A stretch of 64,000 nt of DNA. Origin: Kiloniella sp. EL199 (GTDB lineage Bacteria > Pseudomonadota > Alphaproteobacteria > Kiloniellales > Kiloniellaceae). The DNA lies in assembly GCF_900313065.1 (NCBI RefSeq), contig NZ_OMPU01000010.1:868001-932000 (forward strand), in the 5' to 3' direction. Made by a program: the position numbers and the translations under genes. Below, piece by piece: positions 7,842 through 16,115 of the stretch. Each line of letters opens with the position of its first letter. Position 1 is the stretch's first letter. The notes beneath the pieces are model-generated. The model was given only the letters and a program-made list of their open reading frames with translations, was not told the DNA's origin and ran no database searches.

Positions 7842-7871
7842 ATACACTCTGCTAAAACTTGTCAAAACTCT

Positions 7872-8192
7872 TTAAAATTTATCGAAACCCCGGGCGAGAA
7901 AAAACAGGCAAGGAAGCGCGGTATAGACGGTGATAAGCAAAAGCCAGAATTGGGTGAGTTGATAATAAAAGCCGGGTTGGTTGATAAAGAGGAAATAGGA
8001 AATCCCGCCAGCATAGGCTATGGTAATAACTATACTTATTGTTGGGGATATTCGCTCACTTACCCAGACGGACAGACATAGGTGTGGAAAGAGGATAAGC
8101 AAAAAAAGATCTAATAATCTTTGTTTGAAAATCATTGGGATAGCCCGCGAATTGGTAAACTTTTTATCTTCATCTGAGTGGTTATCTATCAT
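7872..8192 (-). CDS. Small membrane protein with three predicted helices
   Basis: 106 residues. A charged N-terminus of about 20 residues (MIDNHSDEDKKFTNSR) is followed by three hydrophobic segments near residues 25-45, 52-70 and 78-100. No motif or family is recognised. It is convergent with the small membrane gene at 7659-7841 and shares its AT-rich base composition. Likely another accessory gene of the phage block, located in the inner membrane. Confidence 0.5.
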   Translation of the reverse strand: MIDNHSDEDKKFTNSRAIPMIFKQRLLDLFLLILFPHLCLSVWVSERISPTISIVITIAYAGGISYFLFINQPGFYYQLTQFWLLLITVYTALPCLFFLARGFDKF

Positions 8193-8198
8193 TATCAA

Positions 8199-8549
8199 AT
8201 TTAACTTTTTTTGAGTATTTTTCCTCTCGGTATTCAGGAGGATTTTTCATTGCTTGTGTAGCCCAATTTGTATCTCTCTTTAGGTTTTCAGTTAGAGGTA
8301 TCGTTAATAATTATATGTGCTGATGAATAGTGATTGGGCGCAAATCTTAAGTCAAGATATGATGGCGGGGTCATCTTTTAAGAAAATGATTGTAAAATTA
8401 CCTAATTTGATTAGGGTTGTTACGACTGATTGATTGTACCGAACGCCGCAAACCTCCTAGAGGGGCGCGGCGTTTTGGTGTGTATCAAGAGTTATCCGCC
8501 AAGATTTTGTTGGTGTTTGAATTACAGAACATTCGACAGATTGAATTTT
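8199..8549. other. Intergenic stretch without a supported gene
   Basis: No frame here has both a good start and a plausible product. The only clear structure is the hairpin at 8442-8478. The upstream half is AT-rich and probably holds the promoter of the minus-strand membrane protein that starts at 8192. Confidence 0.5.
8442..8478 (+). terminator. Hairpin, possible terminator
   Basis: Perfect arms AACGCCGC and GCGGCGTT around an 17-base loop, followed by only a short T run on the plus strand. It lies beyond the 3' end of the minus-strand gene at 8550-9125, where a transcript stop would be expected, although the T run favours the other strand. Confidence 0.4.
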
Positions 8550-9125
8550 TCAGAGAATATCGCGATATTCTTCGTAAAGTCCCAGAGGCTCAAACATGCA
8601 TTGCATTGGATCGTGTTCTGATATGGGACGAAAGCGGTGGCTTTTGGTTTGTAGCGCTTTTTGATCTTGTGCTTGCAGGGGAATGCCCTGTGCCATCTTG
8701 TTGAATACTTTGTGCTGATCCGGGGTCATGAGGTTATTCCATGCGTCTTTGTTGCTACAGGCACATATTTGGGATTGTTCTTCCGGTGTTAAATTTACAA
8801 GCCTGTCGACGGCTTTTTTCATAAAACGTTTTTGTTTTTGGGTGATCTGAGGGTGATCAATAAACTGATTAAGTTCTTCGACAATACCATTCTTCATCTG
8901 GTTGGTCGTGATCTGTTTCATACATCCCAGATAACCAATAGACATACCTGGTTCATCAAACAGGCCGTTTACTTGCTCTAGCTCTTTTAGAATTTCCGGG
9001 GGATATTTAGTAAATTCGCCACTTCTCATTTGGCGTTCGAGTTCTTTGACATCAACTGATTGCGCGTATGAGATATTGCTTATTGTCGAACTTAATATGA
9101 AAAATATCAAAGCAAGGAAGCGCAT
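8550..9125 (-). CDS. Secreted hypothetical protein
   Basis: 191 residues with a signal peptide cleaved near SYAQS. The mature protein is helical, rich in Gln, Lys and Glu, and has cysteines at GCMKQ, ICACS and MQCMF that could form disulfides in the periplasm. I recognise no domain. It is isolated on the minus strand between accessory genes and the second glycine-rich gene. It may be a further periplasmic defence or immunity factor like the Rap1a-type proteins, but that rests only on location and signal peptide. Confidence 0.55.
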   Translation of the reverse strand: MRFLALIFFILSSTISNISYAQSVDVKELERQMRSGEFTKYPPEILKELEQVNGLFDEPGMSIGYLGCMKQITTNQMKNGIVEELNQFIDHPQITQKQKRFMKKAVDRLVNLTPEEQSQICACSNKDAWNNLMTPDQHKVFNKMAQGIPLQAQDQKALQTKSHRFRPISEHDPMQCMFEPLGLYEEYRDIL

Positions 9126-9423
9126 GAGTTAATCCTGTCAGATGAAAGTATACTTACATTATGAACAAGTGGTTTGTATTTGGACAAGATTGGGGCGGTA
9201 GAATAGTACGTATTTTGAATTTGATTAATGATAGAAAACAAAAGACCCGATTTAATTGTGAGTTATGTTAGAGTGTTGATGCTTCGAGTTCAAATAATTT
9301 TCAATAATATTTTAAAGGTAGGGAAAGAGGGCAGCCGTCGGAAAAGACAACATATTTTTATGATACTTTTTGTTCTTATGATTTTGGCATTAATATTTTT
9401 ATGGGAAAATGCGTCTTCTCATA
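9126..9423. other. AT-rich intergenic region
   Basis: Upstream of the secreted protein and of glycine-rich gene B. A plus-strand frame containing a hydrophobic run (MILFVLMILALIFLWEN) near 9358-9410 lacks a clear ribosome site and reads through the terminator, so I do not call it a gene. Promoters for the divergent genes are expected here but none is distinct. Confidence 0.4.
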
Positions 9424-9452
9424 AAAAAGCTCCACTGATGTGGGGCTTTTTT
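9424..9452 (+). terminator. Intrinsic terminator before glycine-rich gene B
   Basis: Arms AAAAAGCTCCAC and GTGGGGCTTTTT with a four-base loop and flanking A and T runs, so it could work in both directions. It lies 41 bases upstream of the start at 9493. Confidence 0.75.
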
Positions 9453-9492
9453 GTGTTGGGCAGGAGTTGTTGAGGCTGAAAAGGAGATTAGG

Positions 9493-10398
9493 ATGCCGGG
9501 GTATAGTTCGCCAAGTGGTCACGGAAGCGATATTGGAGATCGTAGAAGTAATAGTCCTGGCCGTGGCCCGGGGGGAAACCCTGGGGGAGGTCGGGACAAG
9601 AAAGATTGGAGTAAAAGAAATGCTGATGCAAGGGCAAGAGCTAAAGCTCAAAAAGCTGCCAAGCCAAAGGAAGTTGTCAAAGAAAAGAAAGGAGGATGGA
9701 AACCTACTCCAAATATCGAGGAGATGGAGTTTTATGATCCTACCTTAGATTGGCAACAAAATGTGGATCGTTATAATCAAAGTCAGGGTATAGGGAAGTA
9801 TGGAGGAAACTCAAATTCCAAACTTGGTTTTCATGAGATGCGTAATAGATCTCAACTCAAAACACCTGCTGCGAAACAAGCCTATTCGCAAAGAATTGCA
9901 GAAATAAACCATCCTGTTCAATCTGCATTACGAGGTTTTTTATCTCAGTTTGTTCCAGGAGTAGTCGCATCAAAACTTACATACGACGCTCAAGGGAATC
10001 TTGCAGATTATACTGAATTTGACCCTATTGATATGGCGACAGATTTACTTGCTGTCGGTAGTAATCCGGGAATAGGAAAAGCGCCTCAAATGGCTTATGG
10101 TGCCTTGAGACAAGTAGGGTATGGGGCAAAGCCTTATGCATCTATCCGATCACTGTCAGATGGAATGGCGCAGGCTGCTCAAAGTAGCCGGCAGCAAATG
10201 TCTCAGCGGAATTCATCGAATACAACTAGTAGATCTGTATATGATAGGGCTGCTCAACAATTATACCTAAACATCCAGAATGAAGATGATTTACCCAACT
10301 TAGGCATTGGCGTTTCTCAAGGAAAACCAAAAGTACGCAGGGCACCAAAACTCTCAAAGCTAAAAGCCAGACGTGCAAATTTTGGAAGGGTTAGATAA
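9493..10398 (+). CDS. Glycine-rich phage accessory protein B
   Basis: 301 residues, paralogue of 5934-6728. The N-terminus is Gly/Pro/Ser-rich, followed by a Lys/Ala-rich charged stretch (about residues 36-70) that protein A lacks. The shared domain spans about residues 135-225 (FVPGVVASKL, EFDPIDM, QVGYGAKPY). The C-terminus repeats the tail GIGVSQGKPKVRRAPKLSKL and ends basic. ATG 9493 follows AGGAG. It directly abuts the gene at 10399, so the two are co-translated. The position just upstream of the portal gene is matched by protein A upstream of the portal fragment, which suggests the ancestral order was this gene then portal. Function unknown. Confidence 0.65.
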   Translation: MPGYSSPSGHGSDIGDRRSNSPGRGPGGNPGGGRDKKDWSKRNADARARAKAQKAAKPKEVVKEKKGGWKPTPNIEEMEFYDPTLDWQQNVDRYNQSQGIGKYGGNSNSKLGFHEMRNRSQLKTPAAKQAYSQRIAEINHPVQSALRGFLSQFVPGVVASKLTYDAQGNLADYTEFDPIDMATDLLAVGSNPGIGKAPQMAYGALRQVGYGAKPYASIRSLSDGMAQAAQSSRQQMSQRNSSNTTSRSVYDRAAQQLYLNIQNEDDLPNLGIGVSQGKPKVRRAPKLSKLKARRANFGRVR

Positions 10399-10713
10399 AT
10401 GGGATTGGCTAGTTTTTCATCTTATAAACGCGAACCTGAAAAAGATAGAGATGCCGGGTTTTTAGGTAATAGTCTCTCATCTAATCGGGAAAACCAAAAT
10501 ACCTCGCGGTCCTCTGGTAGTTCTATCGGAAGTTTTCAAGCTCTTGGCGGCTATAGTGGTTGGCGTTCTCCTGAACAGATTTTATATCCAAGCGTGAACA
10601 ATCCAAAACCTTTGTTGTCGCCCTACACCAGCTTGAACCCGTCACCTGTTCGGCGTGTTCGTGGTTTGGCGACATTGAGTTTGTATCGTCCTGAGTACAA
10701 CAAAATTATGTAA
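10399..10713 (+). CDS. Small basic protein with the shared C-terminal tail
   Basis: 104 residues, rich in Ser, Arg and Asn and probably unstructured. It starts one base after the stop of protein B. Near residue 60 it has PEQILYPS, and the end reads VRRVRGLATLSLYRPEYN, which matches the VRR..L(S/A).L...R(P/A) tail of glycine-rich proteins A and B. This suggests a targeting or assembly tag carried by three neighbouring products. A sigma70-like promoter and terminator follow, separating it from the portal gene. Confidence 0.55.
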   Translation: MGLASFSSYKREPEKDRDAGFLGNSLSSNRENQNTSRSSGSSIGSFQALGGYSGWRSPEQILYPSVNNPKPLLSPYTSLNPSPVRRVRGLATLSLYRPEYNKIM

Positions 10714-10732
10714 GAATTTTCTTCGTTATACT

Positions 10733-10781
10733 TTGTTTGAGCATGGAGATAACGGTATATTCGTTCTTGGATAAATAGGTC
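10733..10781 (+). promoter_or_regulatory. Promoter with conserved leader, site 1 (upstream of portal)
   Basis: TTGTTT at 10733-10738, a 17-base spacer and TATATT at 10756-10761 form a sigma70-type promoter. Directly after it the leader TCGTTCTTGGATAAATAGGT (10761-10780) matches the leader at 24588-24608 in 20 of 21 bases. A terminator follows about 70 bases on, then the portal gene. The repeated promoter plus leader suggests a common control, such as antitermination or a protein binding site. Confidence 0.6.
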
Positions 10782-10852
10782 CTCTGAAAGACATTATCTA
10801 TTTGCAACTTGATCGCTTTGTAGAGATTAAAAATCATGACTGAGAAGTCTTG

Positions 10853-10888
10853 AACCCCTTGCATTTAATGCGGGGGGTTTTGTTTTTT
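10853..10888 (+). terminator. Intrinsic terminator before the portal gene
   Basis: A long stem (AACCCC...GGGGTT, extended by TTGCAT/ATGCGG) with a short TTA loop, followed by a T-rich tract with six consecutive T residues. It lies between the leader promoter and the portal start at 10919, so portal transcription from this promoter needs read-through. Confidence 0.75.
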
Positions 10889-10918
10889 GGGGATCCGATA
10901 TAATGAACTGGAGATCTT

Positions 10919-12598
10919 ATGGAGCTTGCTGAAAAGGTAATTAATCGTCAGGCCGCATTGGCAAATGAACGATCCAAGTTTGACAAGATCTGGATGGAAA
11001 CGGCTGAACGTCTTGACCCCTTTGGATCAATTCTGGAGGGCAGACGTGGTGATATGTCAAAGATGTTCAGTTCCCGCCCTCTGCAGGATCTGGCACGTTT
11101 TTCTGCGGCAATCGAGAGTTTGCTTATTCCCCGGGGATCAATTTGGCACGGTCTGGAACCTGTTGATGATGATCTGCGAGAGAGCGATGAAATTCAGGCG
11201 TGGGCAGAACAGCGCACCAAAAAGCTCTTTTCCGTTCGATATATGGCAAGATCTGGCTTCGTTTCAAATACGCAGCGAATGTTTCGGTCTTTGGGGTGTT
11301 ATGGCAATCAGGTGCTGATGACTGAAGAAGTTCTGTCCAGAGGCCCCGGGGGCGAGGATTTGCCACCTATTCGATATCGTATGATTCCGATTATTGAGTG
11401 CTTTCTGGCGACTACGGCCTGGGGGCAGATTGATACCTTTTACCGGGTTTATAAACTTACATTACGGCAAATCATTGATGAATTCGGTCTGGAGGCTTTA
11501 CCAGAGTTTTTGACTTCCCGATTGGACAAGCCTGATTTACTGGAAGAAAAGTTTGAAATTATCCATGCCATAGACACGACCCTGAGTGGGGATACGCAAA
11601 CTTTACTTCCCTGGCCGTCTGTTCATGTTCTTAAAGGACATCATCATGTCTTGAGACAGTCCGGCTATTATGAATTCCCCATTCACGCGTCATCATTTGT
11701 AGAGAGTGATGGCGAAGCCTATGGATGGGGACCGGGCATGATGGCCTTGCCGGATATCAAACAGCTCAATGTGATGAACAAAACCACGATTGCGGCGGCT
11801 GAACAGGCGGTATCACCTGCTTTTGCAACGGTTCAGAAACTCAAACGCAGATTGAACCTGAGCGCCAATGCGATCAATCCGGATCTGGTCACCGATGATG
11901 GGCGTTTAAAAATTCAACCCATCGTGACGGGGGCACGACCAGATATCGGGGAGCAGCTAATCGCCAAGAAACAGATGGATATCAGTGCGAATTTTTACGG
12001 TGATCTGTGGCAAATTCTTGTGAACAAGCCTGATATGACAGCCTATGAAGCAGCTTTGCGGGCACAGGAAAAGAACGAGTTGATTGGCCCGCCCTTTGCC
12101 AAGCAGGAAGAAATGCTGGCGTCTATGGTAATGCGTGAAAATGCAATCCTTGAACGTCAGGCGGAAGATGGCATTATTGATCTGCCGCCGCGGCCTGATG
12201 GACTGGAGGGGAAAAGCCTGACCCTGAAATTTACCAGCCCTATGGCGAAACTACGTCGTGCGGCGGAAGATGTAGGTATTCAACGTACGCTGGAAACCGC
12301 GGCACAACAAGCACAGTTCGACCCGACAATTATGGATAATTTTGACCACGACCGGATTATTCGTGCCCGTGCGGATATCAATGGGATGCCCGCGGATTTG
12401 ATGCGTCCTGTGGAAGAGGTTCAGGCAAGCCGACAAGCAAAAATCCAAGCCGAGCAACAGCAGTTAATGGCGGCGCAGCAGGCACAGGATGTCGATACTG
12501 CGGGGAAAGCCTTGCCAATTATGGAAGCACTTGGTGCTGCTGGCCTTGGTTTCGAAGGGGAGATTGATCCCAATCAAACACCGAAAGGCGATGTTTAA
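10919..12598 (+). CDS. Portal (head-to-tail connector) protein
   Basis: 559 residues, the normal size for podovirus connectors of the T7 gp8/BPP-1 type. The N-terminus (WMETAERLDPFGS) and the segment ESLLIPRGSIWHGLEP match the family, and the middle has the conserved GEAYGWGPGMMALPDIKQLN followed by a basic, helical wing. The C-terminal 60 residues are Gln/Ala-rich. Twelve copies form the ring at the capsid vertex through which DNA is pumped and the tail attaches. ATG 10919 has GGAG upstream. The next gene starts four bases after the stop. A 5' fragment of a second portal gene lies at 7021. Confidence 0.93.
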   Translation: MELAEKVINRQAALANERSKFDKIWMETAERLDPFGSILEGRRGDMSKMFSSRPLQDLARFSAAIESLLIPRGSIWHGLEPVDDDLRESDEIQAWAEQRTKKLFSVRYMARSGFVSNTQRMFRSLGCYGNQVLMTEEVLSRGPGGEDLPPIRYRMIPIIECFLATTAWGQIDTFYRVYKLTLRQIIDEFGLEALPEFLTSRLDKPDLLEEKFEIIHAIDTTLSGDTQTLLPWPSVHVLKGHHHVLRQSGYYEFPIHASSFVESDGEAYGWGPGMMALPDIKQLNVMNKTTIAAAEQAVSPAFATVQKLKRRLNLSANAINPDLVTDDGRLKIQPIVTGARPDIGEQLIAKKQMDISANFYGDLWQILVNKPDMTAYEAALRAQEKNELIGPPFAKQEEMLASMVMRENAILERQAEDGIIDLPPRPDGLEGKSLTLKFTSPMAKLRRAAEDVGIQRTLETAAQQAQFDPTIMDNFDHDRIIRARADINGMPADLMRPVEEVQASRQAKIQAEQQQLMAAQQAQDVDTAGKALPIMEALGAAGLGFEGEIDPNQTPKGDV

Positions 12599-12601
12599 AC
12601 C

Positions 12602-12883
12602 ATGCTTAAAGGGTGGCCTTTTCCCCTCAAAAAACAACATGAGCTCGTCGAGGCTTACAGCCGGCTTTTTGCATCATCTGATGGTCAGATTGTTTTGGCA
12701 GATATTCTTGATCAGGCGCAGGCTTTTGAAGCAACGCCCCCTGATGGACCATCAATATTCAATGACGGTAAACGCGCTGTCGCGTTCGATATTCTTCGGA
12801 AAGCTTCTGTTAGTTCTGACTTAAGAGCAGAGTTGGCAAAGGCGGCTTACTTAAAACAAGAGGAAGATACGCAATATGAGTGA
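12602..12883 (+). CDS. Bbp19-like phage protein
   Basis: 93 residues. The pattern YSRLFASSDGQIVLADIL followed by FNDGKRAVAFDILRKA is that of the small protein placed between portal and scaffold in BPP-1-like podoviruses (Bbp19 family). Its exact role is not established. It overlaps the scaffold gene by 8 bases. Highly helical, soluble, no signal peptide. Confidence 0.75.
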   Translation: MLKGWPFPLKKQHELVEAYSRLFASSDGQIVLADILDQAQAFEATPPDGPSIFNDGKRAVAFDILRKASVSSDLRAELAKAAYLKQEEDTQYE

Positions 12884-13724
12884 TGATCACGGTTTAAGCG
12901 GTTCAGCCGTTTCAGGCTCTGGCTTCTCTGGCCCTACGTTTTCAGGTCATGAGTTTTCGGGACCTGAAAGTCCCGGTTATTCGCAACCTTCCCCATATCA
13001 ACCCGCATCGCAAGATAGCGGGTTTTTTCATGCCGAAAATTCTGGTGGGGGTGAAGGTTTGAATAGGCCATCAGCGGTGGATGCCGAAGCTTCGTCTAAT
13101 GATGATTGGCAAGAGGGCAAAACTCAGCCCGCCGATCAGGCGACGGAGAGGGATGGGTATCTTAAGTTACCATCAGATGGCGCAAGTGAAGATGAAATTG
13201 ATGCCTTTTATGCGGCGCTGGGTGTTCCCGAAACGCCGGATGGCTATGAGTTGCAGGTTCCGGAAGAACTCGGTTCTCAGCATAGCGAGGAAGACTGGAA
13301 AGCTTATACCGGAGCCATCAGCGAACTTTCACACGCGCTGGGACTTTCGCCAGAACAGGCGCAGGCGCTGGCCGATATGGATTTACAAGCCAAAACACAA
13401 TCCATGGAGAACCTGGAACGTGAACAGGAACAATATTTAACGCAACAAATTGAGGAAACCACAGAAACGCTTCGCGAAGAGTGGGGATCTAAAATGGATG
13501 TGAATGTCAGAACCGCCAATCGTGCCTTGAAGGCATTGGGTGGTTCTGAACTTGAGGGGGTGTTGTCTGAAGCCGGGGTTCTAAACGACCCCGTTGTCAT
13601 TCGCGCCTTTCATAAAGCTGGCCTCTCCCTGGTAGAGGACAGCAGCCCCGGCGGTGCCGGTGCAACCAGACGCAACAAATCTGCTGCGGAAATTCTCTAC
13701 CCATCATCTACTAAGGAAGGCTGA
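12876..13724 (+). CDS. Capsid scaffolding protein
   Basis: 282 residues, acidic. The N-terminal 80 residues are low-complexity with repeated SG(S/P)xFSG units, followed by a region LPSDGASEDEIDAFYAALGV and PETPDGYEL that is typical of phage scaffold proteins, then a long coiled coil rich in Gln and Glu (about residues 170-215). The C-terminus ends SAAEILYPSS, the usual capsid-contacting end of such scaffolds. It lies directly before the major capsid gene, as expected. The ILYP motif recurs in the accessory proteins at 5934 and 10399. Confidence 0.85.
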   Translation: MSDDHGLSGSAVSGSGFSGPTFSGHEFSGPESPGYSQPSPYQPASQDSGFFHAENSGGGEGLNRPSAVDAEASSNDDWQEGKTQPADQATERDGYLKLPSDGASEDEIDAFYAALGVPETPDGYELQVPEELGSQHSEEDWKAYTGAISELSHALGLSPEQAQALADMDLQAKTQSMENLEREQEQYLTQQIEETTETLREEWGSKMDVNVRTANRALKALGGSELEGVLSEAGVLNDPVVIRAFHKAGLSLVEDSSPGGAGATRRNKSAAEILYPSSTKEG

Positions 13725-13726
13725 TT

Positions 13727-14746
13727 ATGGCAACACTTGGAAATACCTTTGTCGATCTTATCGATATCTACAAACAAACTGATCCGAATGGTTCTACGGC
13801 AACCATTATCGAGCTTCTCAAACAGCAAAATCCTATTCTGGATGATGCGATTGCAATGGAGTGTAATAAAGGATCGGAACATCTACATACCATTCGTACC
13901 GGTTTACCGTCTGTTTCCTGGGGCGCGTTGTATCAGGGAATCACACAGTCAAAAGCCAAACAACAGCAGGTCACGGATACAACGGGCTATCTGGAAGCAC
14001 TGGCAACCATTGATGAACGTGTTCTGAATCTGTCCAAAAATGAAGCTGGTGTTCGCCTTAACGAAGCCATGGCGTTCATGGAATCAATGAATCAGGAAGC
14101 GGCTTCGGGTCTGTTCTATCATGATACAGCTTCAACCCCGGAAAAGTTCAAAGGGCTTTCTGCACGATTTAATGCCATTGGTGGCGGGGGTGCCGGTGAA
14201 CAGGTCATTGATGCAGGTGGAACCGGATCGGATAACACATCTATCTGGTTTGTAACCTGGGGTGATCGCCATTGTCATCTGCTTTATCCGCAAGGTACTA
14301 AAGCTGGCCTGCAACGAGATGATATGGGCCGCCAACGTGTTTTGGATGAAAACAACAATCCATATTATGTGAAGGAAGAAAAGTTCACATGGCATCTTGG
14401 GCTGGCCGTGAAAGACTGGCGCTATGTATCTCGTGTTGCAAATATTGATGTATCCCAAATGCAGGCGGGTAATGTGAAGCTCTATGATTTCATGCGTAAA
14501 GCTTATTACAAGCTGCAAAGTCGTATTCGTCGCGGTGATGCGGCAGGTGGTCGTCAGGTTATCTATTGTAATCGTGATGTGCTTGAAGCTCTGGATGCAT
14601 TGGCCACCAATGCCGGGGCCGGGGATAATTTTGTACGCTTGAAAGACAGTGAGCTGGAAGGGCAGGAAGTTCTGACCTATCGCGGTATTCCAATTCGTGA
14701 AACCGATGCGTTGCTCAATACCGAAGCACGCGTTCTGTCTGCTTAA
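13727..14746 (+). CDS. Major capsid protein
   Basis: 339 residues, HK97-fold shell protein of the BPP-1/GP7 type. Diagnostic segments are NTFVDLIDIYKQTDPNG at the N-terminus, IRTGLPSVSWGALYQGI, NEAMAFMESMNQEAASGLFY, GLSARFN, and SIWFVTWGD. It starts two bases after the scaffold stop with AAGGAAGG as ribosome site. The gene is intact and of normal length, so head assembly may still be possible. It should be the most abundant virion product. Confidence 0.93.
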   Translation: MATLGNTFVDLIDIYKQTDPNGSTATIIELLKQQNPILDDAIAMECNKGSEHLHTIRTGLPSVSWGALYQGITQSKAKQQQVTDTTGYLEALATIDERVLNLSKNEAGVRLNEAMAFMESMNQEAASGLFYHDTASTPEKFKGLSARFNAIGGGGAGEQVIDAGGTGSDNTSIWFVTWGDRHCHLLYPQGTKAGLQRDDMGRQRVLDENNNPYYVKEEKFTWHLGLAVKDWRYVSRVANIDVSQMQAGNVKLYDFMRKAYYKLQSRIRRGDAAGGRQVIYCNRDVLEALDALATNAGAGDNFVRLKDSELEGQEVLTYRGIPIRETDALLNTEARVLSA

Positions 14747-14787
14747 TCCCTATAAAATTCAGGACCGAATTTAGAGAGAGATTTAAT

Positions 14788-15210
14788 ATGATTCATAGTA
14801 AACAACTCACCTTATCTGATCAGCAGGCAATTACCAGCACTGCTGCGTCAACCAATATTCTTGATTTGGGTACAACCGGGACTGTTATCGGTGCCTCTGC
14901 GGCGCTGCCAAGTAACCCCGGTGATGGGACTGCGGTGCCGTTGAATGTGCAGGTGACAGAGGGTTTTAACAACCTGACATCACTTAAAATCGCGATTGAA
15001 GTGGACAGCACGACAAGCTTCTCTTCCCCACGCGAAGTACTGTCTCAGTCTATTGTGCAGGCTGATCTTGTTGCAGGCAGACAGACGTCTTTCCACATTT
15101 TGCCAAAAGGTCTGGATGAACGTTATATGCGTCTGCGCTATACGGTGACGGGTTCTAACCCGACCAATGGCAAGATTTCTGCGGCAATTGTCGCCGGAGT
15201 GCAGAGTTAA
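14788..15210 (+). CDS. Capsid cement/decoration protein, Bbp16-like
   Basis: 140 residues, beta-rich, with no signal peptide. Sequence pattern (LDLGTTG, AIEVDSTTSFSSPREVL, LPKGLDERYMRLRYTVTG) matches the small protein encoded after the major capsid gene in BPP-1-like phages, which in BPP-1 (Bbp16) acts as a jelly-roll cement on the capsid surface. The assignment rests on recalled family pattern and gene order. The stop overlaps the next start by one base. Confidence 0.78.
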   Translation: MIHSKQLTLSDQQAITSTAASTNILDLGTTGTVIGASAALPSNPGDGTAVPLNVQVTEGFNNLTSLKIAIEVDSTTSFSSPREVLSQSIVQADLVAGRQTSFHILPKGLDERYMRLRYTVTGSNPTNGKISAAIVAGVQS

Positions 15211-15434
15211 TGGCGTTGCGGGCAAAAGCCGCGAAAGGAACGACAGCCAAGAGATCGCGTGGTTCTGCCAAAGCAGTGTCTGTGACAAGTCCTGCTACTG
15301 TATCAAAAGCAGACGAGTTGAAGGTACGCGCGATTGCTTTGGGGTATTACGGCGCCCAGCTCCGGGAAGAGGGGGATACTTTTGAGCTAAGAGACCCTGA
15401 ACATTTTTCATCCAGTTGGATGGAAAAGATCTGA
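15210..15434 (+). CDS. Small basic phage protein
   Basis: 74 residues. The first 35 are Lys/Ala/Arg-rich and likely disordered; the rest reads RAIALGYYGAQLREEGDTFE and ends with FSSSWMEKI, a pattern common in small proteins next to capsid genes of podoviruses. It is coupled to the cement gene by an ATG-TAA overlap and is followed by a terminator. The exact role is unknown; a DNA- or capsid-binding minor protein is plausible. Confidence 0.6.
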   Translation: MALRAKAAKGTTAKRSRGSAKAVSVTSPATVSKADELKVRAIALGYYGAQLREEGDTFELRDPEHFSSSWMEKI

Positions 15435-15470
15435 TGTCATCAAGGATTGAGTTCCTTTGATGTTTGAGAA

Positions 15471-15505
15471 AGCGGGAGATCAGAAAACTGGTCTCCCGCT
15501 TTTGT
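15471..15505 (+). terminator. Intrinsic terminator after the capsid genes
   Basis: Nine-base perfect stem AGCGGGAGA/TCTCCCGCT with a 12-base loop and a TTTTGT tail. It separates the head genes from the tail genes. Confidence 0.8.
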
Positions 15506-15536
15506 ATTATCCCATAACTACAGGTCAGGAAAACAG

Positions 15537-16115
15537 ATGAGCAGCAAAGTTGAAATCTGTCGGGATGCTTTGCAGATCCTGGGTGATAAATCCATTGTTT
15601 CCTTGGATGAAAACAGCAAGGAAGCGCGTCAATGCAAGATCGCCTATCCCAGAGCAGTCGAAACCGTTTTGCGTGCCTATCCCTGGTCGTGCGCTATTCG
15701 TCGGGTGAAACTGGCTGCATCCGCTGAGGCATCAGCCTTTGGTGAATGGAAACGATATCGACGCCCGGTTGATGATATTCAGGTTTTGCCTATCACCACA
15801 ACAGGGGAAGCCAATGGCCTGCCCGTGACATATCAACTGGAAGGGCGATACATCCTGTGTCATCAGTCCGCACCGCTTTATTACCGCTATATCAGTAGTG
15901 AAGTGGAACCGTCTGACATGCCACCGGACTTGCGTCGTGTTGTGGCGGCTCAACTGGCTGTGAGGCTGGCAGAGGTTTTAACCGGGTCACAAACCAAACT
16001 GAATATGGCCCTTGGCCTCTATCGGAATGATCTGGCACTGGCCAAGTCCAATGACATGATGGAAGACGGTGTGAGTGATATGGTGTCTTCGTCCTGGGTG
16101 GAGGCGCGAAACTGA
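15537..16115 (+). CDS. Tail tubular protein A-like adaptor
   Basis: 192 residues. The start SSKVEICRDALQILGDKSI and the following YPRAVETVLRAYPWSCAIRR motif are characteristic of T7 gp11-type tail tubular A proteins, which form the ring between portal and nozzle. A later YYRYIS motif and helical C-terminus also agree. It overlaps the nozzle gene by one base (TGATG), so the two are translated together. Intact and of normal length. Confidence 0.88.
   Translation: MSSKVEICRDALQILGDKSIVSLDENSKEARQCKIAYPRAVETVLRAYPWSCAIRRVKLAASAEASAFGEWKRYRRPVDDIQVLPITTTGEANGLPVTYQLEGRYILCHQSAPLYYRYISSEVEPSDMPPDLRRVVAAQLAVRLAEVLTGSQTKLNMALGLYRNDLALAKSNDMMEDGVSDMVSSSWVEARN

Noticed and set aside
9228-9473. Frame with a hydrophobic run before glycine-rich gene B
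   Set aside because: No ribosome site, and the frame passes through a strong terminator hairpin.
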